DNA from: an uncultured Rhodospirillales bacterium
GTDB taxonomy: Bacteria > Pseudomonadota > Alphaproteobacteria > Acetobacterales > Acetobacteraceae
NCBI GenBank assembly: GCA_903845065.1
Contig: CAIMWH010000139.1
Span: 1-54,480 of the forward strand
Length of the DNA: 54,480 bases
Reading direction: 5' to 3'
Shown one piece after another: positions 8,423-16,106 of the stretch. Position numbers and translations under genes: made by a program. The notes beneath the pieces were generated by a model, which saw only the letters and a program-made list of their open reading frames with translations, ran no database searches and was not told the origin of the DNA. How positions within the stretch are numbered: the stretch's first letter is position 1; every line of letters begins with the position of its first letter.

Positions 8423-9574
8423 ATGTCCGCGCTCTCCTTCCCCCCGCCCCCCGTCTCCGAAGCCGCCGAGGCCCTGCGCGCCGAAGTCCGCGCGTTCCTC
8501 GCCACCGAACTCGCCGATTTCCCGGCGGAGAAACGCGCCGAAAGCTGGTCCGGCTACGATGCCGGGTTCAGTCGCAAACTCGGCGCCCGCGGCTGGATCG
8601 GCATGACGTTCCCCACTGGCTACGGCGGCCACGGCCGCACCGCGCTCGAACGCTACGTCGTCATCGAGGAATTGCTGGCCGCCGGCGCCCCGGTGGTGGG
8701 CCACTGGATCGCCGACCGCCAGTCCGGCCCATCCATCCTGCGCTTCGGCTCCGAGGCGCAGAAGCGCTTCTTCATCCCGCGCATCGTCGCCGGCGAGTGC
8801 TTCTTCTGCATCGGCATGTCCGAGCCGAACTCGGGCTCCGACCTTGCCTCGGTCCGCACCCGGGCCACCAAAGTGGACGGCGGCTGGCGCATCAACGGGA
8901 CCAAGCTGTGGACCAGCCAGGCCCATCTCTCGCACTTCATGATCCTGTTCTGCCGCACCTCCGGCACCCCGGAGGATCGCCAGTCCGGCACCAGCCAGTT
9001 GCTGGTGGACATGAAAGCCACCCAAGGCATCACCATCCGCCCGGTGAACGCGCTGACCGGCGAGCATCACTTCAACGAGATCGTCTTCCAGGACGCCTTC
9101 GTGCCCGATGACGCGCTGCTCGGCGAGGAAGGCCAGGGCTGGCACCAGGTGACCAGCGAACTCGCCTATGAGCGCAGCGGGCCGGAGCGCTTCCTGTCCT
9201 CGTTCATCCTGCTGGTGGAAACCCTGCGCGTGCTCGGCACCAATCCCTCCGAACGCGCCGCCATCGCCATCGGCCGCCTCGGCGCCCATCTGGTGACGCT
9301 GCGCCGGCTGTCCCGCTCGGTGGCGGGGATGTTGCAGGCGGGCCAGAACCCGGCGACGCAAGCCGCGCTGGTGAAGGACCTCGGCGCCCTGCTCGAGCAG
9401 GAAATCCCGGACATCGCGCGTTCCCTGGTGGCGGTCGATCCGCCGACACCGGAGATCGAACGCTTCGCCCAGGTGCTGGCCTACACCACGCTGCACGCGC
9501 CCAGCTTCTCGCTGCGCGGCGGCACGCGGGAAATCCTGCGCGGGATCATCGCGCGCGGGCTGGGGCTGCGCTGA
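8423..9574 (+). CDS. Acyl-CoA dehydrogenase family protein (second of pair)
   Basis: A 383-residue acyl-CoA dehydrogenase from the ATG at 8423, 8 bp after the first member. FAD/substrate signatures are clear: FCIGMSEPNSGSDLAS (about residues 130-145), INGTKLWTSQAH and a C-terminal LRGGTREILRGIIARGLGLR-type helix. Together with the preceding short form it resembles heteromeric acyl-CoA dehydrogenases of ring- or side-chain-degrading clusters. The catalytic base position cannot be assigned reliably by eye. It is the last enzyme of the rightward set that begins at 5390. Confidence 0.9.
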   Translation: MSALSFPPPPVSEAAEALRAEVRAFLATELADFPAEKRAESWSGYDAGFSRKLGARGWIGMTFPTGYGGHGRTALERYVVIEELLAAGAPVVGHWIADRQSGPSILRFGSEAQKRFFIPRIVAGECFFCIGMSEPNSGSDLASVRTRATKVDGGWRINGTKLWTSQAHLSHFMILFCRTSGTPEDRQSGTSQLLVDMKATQGITIRPVNALTGEHHFNEIVFQDAFVPDDALLGEEGQGWHQVTSELAYERSGPERFLSSFILLVETLRVLGTNPSERAAIAIGRLGAHLVTLRRLSRSVAGMLQAGQNPATQAALVKDLGALLEQEIPDIARSLVAVDPPTPEIERFAQVLAYTTLHAPSFSLRGGTREILRGIIARGLGLR

Positions 9575-9582
9575 GCGGGACG

Positions 9583-10002
9583 ATGAAGCAGGACGGGCGC
9601 GCCATTCCGGTGGTGCTCATCTTGTGGGGCGTCTGGATGCTGTGGGGGTTCGGCTGGCAAACCGTGGTGGAGCGCCTGCTGATCCAGGTGGACGGAACGG
9701 TGGTGACCAGCCGTCACGAGCCGTCCAAGGGCGCCCCGCGCTACGCGAGCCACTACCAGATCAAATCCCCCGACGGGCACCTGGAGACCTACATTGCCGG
9801 CGCGACGGACGCCTCGCTCGAACGCGGCCTGCCCGAAGGAACCCGTATCCACAAGGATCGCTGGAGCCTGGGCTACCAGATCAACGAGCAATGGGTCGCG
9901 TTCCCCGTGCTGTTCTACGCGACGGTGCTGGCCATCGGGATGCTCTGCATCGGAACCGGCGTGCTGCGCTGGCGGGCGTGGCGCCGGGCGGCGCTAACGT
10001 AG
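9583..10002 (+). CDS. Small membrane protein, function unknown
   Basis: A 139-residue protein with a hydrophobic segment at about residues 8-28 and another at about 104-125, flanking a roughly 75-residue polar region that probably lies outside the cytoplasmic membrane. I recognise no family; the layout resembles DUF3592-type proteins, but I cannot confirm it. It starts 8 bp after the acyl-CoA dehydrogenase stop and could be co-transcribed with it. It is convergent with frcA, and palindromic repeat copy 2 fills the gap. Confidence 0.7.
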   Translation: MKQDGRAIPVVLILWGVWMLWGFGWQTVVERLLIQVDGTVVTSRHEPSKGAPRYASHYQIKSPDGHLETYIAGATDASLERGLPEGTRIHKDRWSLGYQINEQWVAFPVLFYATVLAIGMLCIGTGVLRWRAWRRAALT

Positions 10003-10005
10003 GCC

Positions 10006-10082
10006 TTCACAAAGGAACAGCGAGACAGCGAGAAGAAGCCCTCCCTTCTCGCTGTCTCGCTGTCTCGCTGTCTCGTTGTGAC
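10006..10082. repeat. Dispersed palindromic repeat, copy 2, between convergent genes
   Basis: Left arm TTCACAAAGGAACAGCGAGA continuing to GAGAAG, an 8-nt loop, then a right arm in which the unit CGCTGTCT occurs one more time than in copy 1, ending CGTTGTGA. The arms pair over about 25-30 nt. It fills almost the whole 88-bp gap between two convergent stop codons (10002 and 10091), which is where a bidirectional transcription stop would be expected. There is no long T run, so a classical intrinsic terminator is not certain. Confidence 0.75.
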
Positions 10083-10090
10083 CCCTTCGC

Positions 10091-10864
10091 CTAAGCGGCC
10101 AAAGGCGGTTCCTGCGCCCCGGTCATGATCGCCACCGCATCGGCCATGGTGTGCGCCTTCGGATCGATCACCGCCAGCCGGCGGCCGAGACGGTGGATGT
10201 GGATGCGGTCCGCCACCTCGAACACATGCGGCATGTTGTGGCTGATCAGCACGATGGGCATTCCGCGTGCCCGCACGTCGCGGATGAGGTCCAGCACCCG
10301 GCGGGACTCCCGCACGCCCAGCGCCGCGGTCGGCTCGTCCATGATCACCACCCGGCTGCCGAACGCCGCCGCGCGGGCTACCGCGACGCCCTGGCGTTGC
10401 CCGCCCGAGAGCGTCTCGACGGGTTGGTTGATGTTCTGGATGGTGAGCAGGCCGAGTTCGGACAACTTCTCCCGCGCCTCGCGCTGCATCCGTCCGCGAT
10501 CCAGCATGCGGAACACCGACCCCAGCATACCGGCACAGCGGATTTCGCGCCCGAGGAACAAATTATCCACGATCGACAGCGCCGGAGACAGCGCGAGGTT
10601 CTGATGCACCGTCTCGATCCCGGCGGCGCGGGCGTCCTGTGGCGAGCGGAAATCGATCGGCGCGCCGTCGAGGCGGATTTCGCCTTCGTCGGGCGCGATG
10701 GCGCCGGTGAGGGCCTTGATGAGGCTGGTCTTGCCCGCACCGTTATCGCCAATCACGGCGAGGATTTCGCCCGGCATCAGGTCGAAATCCGCGTGATCGA
10801 GCGCGGTGACGCGGCCGTAGCGCTTCACCAGGCCGCGCGCCTGCAGAACCGGAACGGGGCTCAT
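10091..10864 (-). CDS. frcA: Sugar ABC transporter ATP-binding protein (FrcA-like)
   Basis: A 257-residue single ABC ATPase of the CUT2 family; most CUT2 ATPases are double-length, while FrcA of the rhizobial fructose importer is single. Walker A is GDNGAGKT (39-46), the signature LSGGQRQGVAVARA follows, and Walker B is VVIMDEPTAALG. The ATG at 10864 overlaps the permease stop (ATGA), so the longer upstream frame is a shadow. It powers uptake through FrcC with FrcB. Fructose, ribose or mannose is the likely substrate, inferred from similarity to FrcBCA. Confidence 0.88.
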   Translation of the reverse strand: MSPVPVLQARGLVKRYGRVTALDHADFDLMPGEILAVIGDNGAGKTSLIKALTGAIAPDEGEIRLDGAPIDFRSPQDARAAGIETVHQNLALSPALSIVDNLFLGREIRCAGMLGSVFRMLDRGRMQREAREKLSELGLLTIQNINQPVETLSGGQRQGVAVARAAAFGSRVVIMDEPTAALGVRESRRVLDLIRDVRARGMPIVLISHNMPHVFEVADRIHIHRLGRRLAVIDPKAHTMADAVAIMTGAQEPPLAA

Positions 10865-11922
10865 GCCGAGACCTTCCTCAGCCAGTGGTCGATGGCGACG
10901 GCTACGATGATCAGCAGGCCGACGGCGAATTCCTGCCACAGCACGTCCACCCCCGAGAGCGCCAGGCCGTTGCGGAACACGCCGACGATGAGCGCGCCCA
11001 GCAACGTGCCGGCGATGGAGCCGCGCCCGCCGAACAGGCTGGTGCCGCCGATCACCACGGCGGTGATGCTGTCGAGGTTGGCGGTCTGCCCGGCCTGCGG
11101 GCTCACCGAGCCGATACGCCCGATCAGCACCCAGCCGGCGAATGCGCACACAATGCCGGCCACCACATAGACCGACAGCAGCACCCGGTCGGTGTTGACC
11201 CCGGCCAGCCGCGCCGATTCCGCGTCATCCCCGGCGGCATGCACATGGCGGCCCCAGGCGGTGCGGTTGAACAAGTACCAGAACAGCAGCACGCCGAGCA
11301 GCATGGCGAGCGAGCCGTAGGTGACCTGGGCGCCGAGGAAATCGATCGCCTCGCCGAACCACTGCAGGGAGGGCGCGTCGCTCTCGATATCCTGCGCGCG
11401 GATGGTTTCGCTGCGCGAATACCACAGGTTCAACGCGAAATAGATGTTCCAGGTGCCCAGGGTAACGATGAACGGCGGCAGTTTCAGCCGCGTCACCAGG
11501 GTGCCGTTGATCAGCCCGCACAGCCCGCCCACACCCAGCCCGGCGGCGATGGCGATGGGTTCGGCCACGCCCTCGGTCACGGCAAGGCGGCCCATCACCA
11601 CGGAGGCCAGCACCATCACCGCGCCGACGGAGAGATCGATCCCCGCCGTCAGCACGATGGCGGTCTGCGCGATGCCAAGCACCGCGATGATGGTGACCTG
11701 TTGCAGCACCAGGGAGAAATTGAACGGGTGCAGGAAGCGCGGCCCGGCCACCAGGCTGAACACCGCGAGGCTCAGCAGCAGCACCAGCGCCGGAATGGTG
11801 GTGGGGTGCACGTGCAGGAAATGCTGCAACCGGCGGATCGCCCCCTTCTCCGGCGCCTCGAACGCCGCGACGCGCTGGTCGGACTGCGCGAGCACGCGCT
11901 CATATTCCGGGATCTCGGTCAT
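10861..11922 (-). CDS. frcC: Sugar ABC transporter permease (FrcC-like)
   Basis: A 353-residue inner-membrane permease of the CUT2 (RbsC/XylH/FrcC) family with about eight to ten hydrophobic segments. The family signature GINTDRVLLSVYVV-like region appears as AGVNTDRVLLSVYVVAGIVC, followed by GGTSLFGGRGSIAGTLLGAL. A roughly 40-residue cytoplasmic N-terminus precedes the first membrane segment. Translation of frcA is coupled at its stop. A strong hairpin at 11940-11971 separates it from frcB upstream. Confidence 0.9.
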   Translation of the reverse strand: MTEIPEYERVLAQSDQRVAAFEAPEKGAIRRLQHFLHVHPTTIPALVLLLSLAVFSLVAGPRFLHPFNFSLVLQQVTIIAVLGIAQTAIVLTAGIDLSVGAVMVLASVVMGRLAVTEGVAEPIAIAAGLGVGGLCGLINGTLVTRLKLPPFIVTLGTWNIYFALNLWYSRSETIRAQDIESDAPSLQWFGEAIDFLGAQVTYGSLAMLLGVLLFWYLFNRTAWGRHVHAAGDDAESARLAGVNTDRVLLSVYVVAGIVCAFAGWVLIGRIGSVSPQAGQTANLDSITAVVIGGTSLFGGRGSIAGTLLGALIVGVFRNGLALSGVDVLWQEFAVGLLIIVAVAIDHWLRKVSA

Positions 11923-11939
11923 GCGCCCTCTCCAAAGTC

Positions 11940-11971
11940 TTCCCCTCTCCCGCCTCAGCGGAAGAGGGGAA
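11940..11971 (-). other. Intercistronic hairpin between frcB and frcC
   Basis: TTCCCCTCTCCCGC and GCGGAAGAGGGGAA pair over 14 positions with one mismatch around a 4-nt CTCA loop. It lies just after the frcB stop and before the frcC start, on the transcript of the operon. Such hairpins after the binding-protein gene commonly protect the upstream mRNA or reduce readthrough, giving an excess of binding protein. That function is inferred. The sugar operon at 33.6-41.9 kb has a hairpin in the same place. Confidence 0.7.
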
Positions 11972-11978
11972 TGCTAGC

Positions 11979-13007
11979 TCAGCCCCAGCACTTCTTCAGG
12001 CCCTCGGCCGAACCGGTGGAGCCCAAGCCCTTCACCGGCTTGTCGGTGATCAGCACCACGCCGGTGTTGGTGAAATCCAACCCCGGGCTGGCCACCGGCT
12101 TGGTGTGGGACTTGGCGAATGCCACCACCGCATCGACGCCCTGGGAGGCCATCAGCAGCGGGAACTGCATGGAGGTGGCCCCGATGGCGCCGGACTTCAC
12201 GTTCTTCACGCCCGGGCAACCGCCATCCACCGAGACGATCAGGGTATTCTTGGTGCGGCCCACGGCCTTCAGCGCCTGGTAGGCGCCGGCGGCGGCGGGT
12301 TCGTTGATGGTGTAAACCACGTTCACCCCGGGGTCCTTCTGGAGCAGGTTCTCCATCGCCTTGCGGCCGCCCTCCTCCGAACCGGCGGTGACTTCATGGC
12401 CCACCACGCGCTTGTCGGTCTCGCTGCCGTTGCGCTTGGGATCATTCACCTTGATGCCGAAGCCCGACAGGAACCCGGTGTCACGCAGCACATCCACCGT
12501 GATGTTGTTCACGCTGAGGTCAAGCATGGCGATCTTGGCGGACTTCGCCTTGTCGCCCAGGGTATCGCGCGCCCACATGCCGATGAGCTCGCCGGCCTTG
12601 AAGTTGTCGGTGGCGAAAGTGGCGTCGGCCGCGTTGGCGGGGCTCAGCGGGGTGTCGAGCGCGATCACCAGGATGCCCTTGGCGCGGGCCTTCTGCACGG
12701 CGGGCACGATGGCCGCGGAATCGGACGGGGTGATCAGGATGCCCTTGGCGCCCGCCGAGATCAGGCTCTCGATCGCCTCTACCTGGCTCTGGTTGTCGCC
12801 ATCGAACTTGCCGGCGAAGCTGAGCAGCTTGGCGCCGAGCGCCTTGGCCTTGCTCTCGGCACCCTCGCGCATTTTCACGAAGAACGGGTTGGTGTTGGTC
12901 TTGGTGATCAGCCCGATGGTGACCTGCTGCGCCTGCGCCGGCACGGCGAGGCTGGCGGCGACCAGGGCGGATGCGGCCAGCAACAGCGGGCGGCGGGTGA
13001 TGTTCAT
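11979..13007 (-). CDS. frcB: Sugar ABC transporter substrate-binding protein (FrcB-like)
   Basis: A 342-residue periplasmic binding protein of the ribose-binding type. A signal peptide runs from the ATG at 13007 to about residue 26 (cleavage after PAQAQ-like AQA). The mature protein begins [20 protein letters not shown] and contains [28 protein letters not shown] and VSVDGGCPG, and ends KKCWG, all strongly reminiscent of rhizobial FrcB. GAGGAAA precedes the start; the longer frame upstream is not needed. It is the first gene of frcBCA and is divergent from a ROK regulator. Confidence 0.9.
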   Translation of the reverse strand: MNITRRPLLLAASALVAASLAVPAQAQQVTIGLITKTNTNPFFVKMREGAESKAKALGAKLLSFAGKFDGDNQSQVEAIESLISAGAKGILITPSDSAAIVPAVQKARAKGILVIALDTPLSPANAADATFATDNFKAGELIGMWARDTLGDKAKSAKIAMLDLSVNNITVDVLRDTGFLSGFGIKVNDPKRNGSETDKRVVGHEVTAGSEEGGRKAMENLLQKDPGVNVVYTINEPAAAGAYQALKAVGRTKNTLIVSVDGGCPGVKNVKSGAIGATSMQFPLLMASQGVDAVVAFAKSHTKPVASPGLDFTNTGVVLITDKPVKGLGSTGSAEGLKKCWG

Positions 13008-13066
13008 GGGGTTTCCTCGCGTGGTTGACACTGCGCCGCAATGGGTGCCGCAGGGTAGGCGGGCTG

Positions 13067-13099
13067 TCAATAATTAAATCCGGCGGATTGATTAATTGA
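13067..13099. promoter_or_regulatory. Candidate ROK operator in the frcB/regulator gap
   Basis: TCAATAATTAAATCC, a 3-bp centre GGC, then GGATTGATTAATTGA: an inverted repeat with 12 of 15 positions symmetric, in an AT-rich island within very GC-rich DNA. The outer ends supply -35-like elements for both divergent genes: TTGACA on the minus strand (13070-13065) and TTGACC on the plus strand (13096-13101). Binding here would therefore control both promoters. ROK regulators such as NagC and Mlc bind AT-rich palindromes, which supports the assignment. Confidence 0.65.
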
Positions 13100-13148
13100 C
13101 CGGACGGCCACCATCGCGCATCCTCCGCCCGCCATCACCGGGACCCCC

Positions 13149-14372
13149 ATGAGCCAGACCGACCCGCAAACCGCCGGCAGTTTCCGCCCCTTCGATACCA
13201 GCCGCGGCACCAACCAGTCCGGCGTGCGGCTCTACAACGAGCGCCTGGTGCTCTCGCTGATCCGCCGCCACGCCAGCCTGTCCAAGGTGGAACTCGCGCG
13301 GCTGACCGGCCTCTCGGTCCAGACCATCAACGACATTGTCGCCCGCCTCGAAACCGAGGGGCTGCTGCTGCGCCAGGACCCGCAGCGCGGCCGCGTCGGC
13401 CAGCCGGCCATTCCCTTCGCCCTCAACCCCGAGGGCGCCTTCTCGGTGGGCCTGAAAATCGGCCGCCGCAGCACGGACCTGGTGCTGGTCGATTTCCGCG
13501 GCGCGGTGCGCATTCGCCGCCATGCCGTGCACCCCTACCCGCTGCCCGAACGCCTGCGCGCGTTCGTCACCACCGCGGTGGCCGATGTGCTGGCCGAACT
13601 CACCCCCGCCCAACAATCCCGCGTCGCCGGCCTCGGCATCGCCACCCCGTTCGAATTGTGGAACTGGGAGGCCGAGCTTGGCGCCGCCCCCGGCACCATG
13701 GCGGGCTGGCGCGGCTTCGATGTAGAGGCCGAGATCGCCGCCCTCTGCCCCTGGCCGGTGGTCACCTGCAATGACGCCACCTCCGCCTGTGCCGCCGAAT
13801 TGTTCCTCGGCGACAGCTGGCGGTTTCGCGATTTCCTCTACGTGTTCATCGGCTCCTTCATCGGCGGCGGCGTGGTGCTGAATGGCAGCCTGTTCCCCGG
13901 CCGCACCGGCAACGCCGGCGCCATCGGCTCCTTCCCGGTGGGAGGCGGCCGTGCGCGCAAGCAACTCATCCGCGTCGCCTCGCTGCACGGCCTGGAAGCC
14001 GAACTCACCGCCGTCGGGCTGGACGGCCCGGCGATCTACCGCACCAACGCCGTCTGGCCCGATTTCGGCGCCCCGCTCGATCGCTGGATCGACCGCACCG
14101 CCGGCCACCTCGCCGAACTCGCGGTCGCCGCCACCGCCATCATCGATTTCGAGGCGGTGATCATCGACGGCGCCTTCCCCGCCGACGTCCGCGCCCGCCT
14201 GGTCGAGCGCACCACAAGCGCCACAGCGAAGTTCGACCCGCAGGGCCTGACCCCGGTCACCATCCATCCCGGCAGCATCGGCAGCGACGCCCGCGCCATC
14301 GGCGGCGCCGCACTCCCGCTGCTCGCCAACTTCGCCCGCGACCGGGACGTGCTGTTCAAGGACGCCGGCTGA
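13149..14372 (+). CDS. ROK family transcriptional regulator
   Basis: A 407-residue regulator: an N-terminal winged helix (about residues 28-90, with SKVELARLTGLSVQTINDIV as the recognition region) followed by a ROK sugar-kinase-like fold (about 95-400). GIGIATPFE-like and GSFIGGGVVLNG segments mark the kinase-type core. The CxCGxxGCxE zinc motif seen in many ROK proteins is missing: the equivalent stretch reads GRTGNAGAIGSF. It is divergent from frcB and most likely senses the imported sugar or its phosphate to control frcBCA, by inference from position. It is followed by palindromic repeat copy 3. Confidence 0.88.
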   Translation: MSQTDPQTAGSFRPFDTSRGTNQSGVRLYNERLVLSLIRRHASLSKVELARLTGLSVQTINDIVARLETEGLLLRQDPQRGRVGQPAIPFALNPEGAFSVGLKIGRRSTDLVLVDFRGAVRIRRHAVHPYPLPERLRAFVTTAVADVLAELTPAQQSRVAGLGIATPFELWNWEAELGAAPGTMAGWRGFDVEAEIAALCPWPVVTCNDATSACAAELFLGDSWRFRDFLYVFIGSFIGGGVVLNGSLFPGRTGNAGAIGSFPVGGGRARKQLIRVASLHGLEAELTAVGLDGPAIYRTNAVWPDFGAPLDRWIDRTAGHLAELAVAATAIIDFEAVIIDGAFPADVRARLVERTTSATAKFDPQGLTPVTIHPGSIGSDARAIGGAALPLLANFARDRDVLFKDAG

Positions 14373-14416
14373 ACACGCAGGGCCATCGCTCGAACGCGCC
14401 CGTGGCGCAGCAAAGC

Positions 14417-14520
14417 TTCACAACGAGACAGCGAGACGGCGAGAAGCAAGCTCGGCCTTGCTTCTCCCTGTCTCTGCGTCTCTGTGGTGAAATCCCTTCC
14501 TTCCCGCTGCCTCGTTGTAA
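14417..14520. repeat. Dispersed palindromic repeat, copy 3, with an extra arm
   Basis: The left arm (14417-14446, starting TTCACAACGAGACAGCGAGA) pairs with a degenerate right arm at 14461-14490 around a 14-nt loop that is itself partly symmetric. A second, shortened right arm follows at 14491-14520 (CTTCCCGCTGCCTCGTTGTA), so this copy looks like a composite or a partial duplication. It lies in the 233-bp gap after the ROK gene, before an enoyl-CoA hydratase gene. I see nothing else in this gap apart from a C-rich stretch leading to the next start. Confidence 0.7.
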
Positions 14521-14605
14521 ATCTACCCCCGCGTGCCGCCCCGCATTGTCCCCCCACGCCCCCCCGGTCTAACTTCCCCCCCATCAACCAAGGGAAACGC
14601 CCGCA

Positions 14606-15406
14606 ATGTCCGACCCCGTGCTTTACGAACAGGATGGCCACGTCGTCACCATCACGATGAACCGTCCGGAAATGCGCAACCCGATCTCCGAAGCCGGCAT
14701 GGTCGATGGCATCGTCAACGCCCTCGAACGCATCAACGCCGATCCCTCCGTCCGCTGCGCCATCCTCACCGGCGCCGGCACCGCGTTCTCCTCGGGCGGC
14801 GATCTGCGCAAGATGTTCGAGGCCCTGGAGGACCGCGCCGCCAACCCGACGGAAACCCCGCGCTACTACTCCGCCGGCATCCAGCGCATTCCGCTCGCCT
14901 TCGAGAAGGTGGAAGTCCCGGTCATTGCCGCCGTCAACGGCGCCGCGATCGGGGCGGGCAACGATCTCACCTGCATGTGCGATATCCGCATCGCCGGTGA
15001 GAGCGCCAAGTTCGCCGAGAGCTTCGTCAAGGTCGGCATCATCCCCGGTGACGGCGGCGCCTGGCTGCTGCCCCGCGTGGTGGGCTTCTCCAAGGCCTGC
15101 GAAATGGCCTTCACCGGCGATATCCTCAACGCCCAGGAGGCGCTGGCCTGCCGCCTGGTCTCCAAGGTGGTGCCGGACGCCGAACTGATGGCCACCGCCC
15201 GCGCCATGGCCGCCCGCATCGCCGCCAACCCGCCGAAAGCCGTGCGGATGACCAAGCGCCTGATGGTGCAGGGCCAGGGCATGACGCTGGCCGCGATTCT
15301 CGAAATGTCCGCCGCCATGCAGGCCCTCGCGCACACCACCGAGGATCACCGCGAGGCCGTCACCGCCTTCCTCGCCAAGCGCGCCCCGGTGTTCACCGGC
15401 CGCTGA
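14606..15406 (+). CDS. Enoyl-CoA hydratase/isomerase family protein
   Basis: A 266-residue crotonase-fold enzyme, the normal length. The first oxyanion-hole motif is AFSSGGDLRKM and the second is NGAAIGAGNDLTCMCDIRIA. FVKVGIIPGDGGAWLLPRVVG carries the usual catalytic-loop layout; the residue before the GGA is Asp, so the second glutamate of classical hydratases may be replaced. It begins behind a GGGAAACGC site and stands apart from its neighbours. It is likely a hydratase or isomerase of fatty- or aromatic-acid CoA esters. The exact substrate is not deducible. Confidence 0.88.
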   Translation: MSDPVLYEQDGHVVTITMNRPEMRNPISEAGMVDGIVNALERINADPSVRCAILTGAGTAFSSGGDLRKMFEALEDRAANPTETPRYYSAGIQRIPLAFEKVEVPVIAAVNGAAIGAGNDLTCMCDIRIAGESAKFAESFVKVGIIPGDGGAWLLPRVVGFSKACEMAFTGDILNAQEALACRLVSKVVPDAELMATARAMAARIAANPPKAVRMTKRLMVQGQGMTLAAILEMSAAMQALAHTTEDHREAVTAFLAKRAPVFTGR

Positions 15407-15436
15407 TCCAACGGCGCGGCGCGAAGGACCCCTGCG

Positions 15437-16093
15437 ATGACCCCTCCGCGCCGCCCCGGCTGTGCCTTGCCGCGGCCGTTCCTGGACTCCATCCAGGCCG
15501 GCACCATGGCCACCACCTACAAAGACGTGCCGATGTACAAAAACCCGTTCGACCTGGCGCTCTACCAGCGTCTGCTCTGGCAAACCAAGCCGCGCAGCCT
15601 GATCGAGATCGGCGCCAAGTTCGGCGGCAGCGCGCTGTGGTTCGCCGATCTTCTGGGCCGCTACGGGATCGACCACACCATCCATTCCATCGACATCGAT
15701 GACCTGCCGCGCCCCGCCATCCCGGGCGTCACCTTCCATCACGGCGACGGCCGCAACCTGGGCGCCACCCTCTCCCCCGAACTCCTGCGCGCCCTGCCCC
15801 GCCCGCTGCTGGTGATCGAGGACGCCGACCACCGCCCGGCCACCACGCTCGCGGTGCTGCGCTTCTTCGATGCCTGGCTGCAACCGGGCGAATACATCGT
15901 GGTGGAAGACGGCATCGTGGATGACCTGTTCGATGCCGATCGCCTCGCCACCCTCGATGGCGGCCCGCGCCCGGCGATCGAGGCATTCCTCGCCGAACGA
16001 GGCCAGGACTACGAAATCGACACCGCCCTGTGCGATGCCTACGGTGTGAACATGACCTGGAACGTGAACGGCTTCCTCCGCCGGATCGCCTGA
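15437..16093 (+). CDS. CmcI-like (cephalosporin hydroxylase family) methyltransferase
   Basis: A 218-residue protein of the CmcI/rhamnosyl O-methyltransferase family, which are SAM-dependent, metal-assisted O-methyltransferases despite the name. YKDVPMYKNPFDLALYQRLL, IEIGAKFGGSALWFADLL (SAM-binding loop), HSIDIDD and VIEDADH follow the family order. GAAGGA precedes the ATG at 15437; a start at 15506 is possible but has weaker support. It ends 13 bp before the large methyltransferase/glycosyltransferase fusion, and both probably modify a cell-surface glycan or glycolipid. Confidence 0.85.
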   Translation: MTPPRRPGCALPRPFLDSIQAGTMATTYKDVPMYKNPFDLALYQRLLWQTKPRSLIEIGAKFGGSALWFADLLGRYGIDHTIHSIDIDDLPRPAIPGVTFHHGDGRNLGATLSPELLRALPRPLLVIEDADHRPATTLAVLRFFDAWLQPGEYIVVEDGIVDDLFDADRLATLDGGPRPAIEAFLAERGQDYEIDTALCDAYGVNMTWNVNGFLRRIA

Positions 16094-16106
16094 GGAACCG
16101 CACCCC

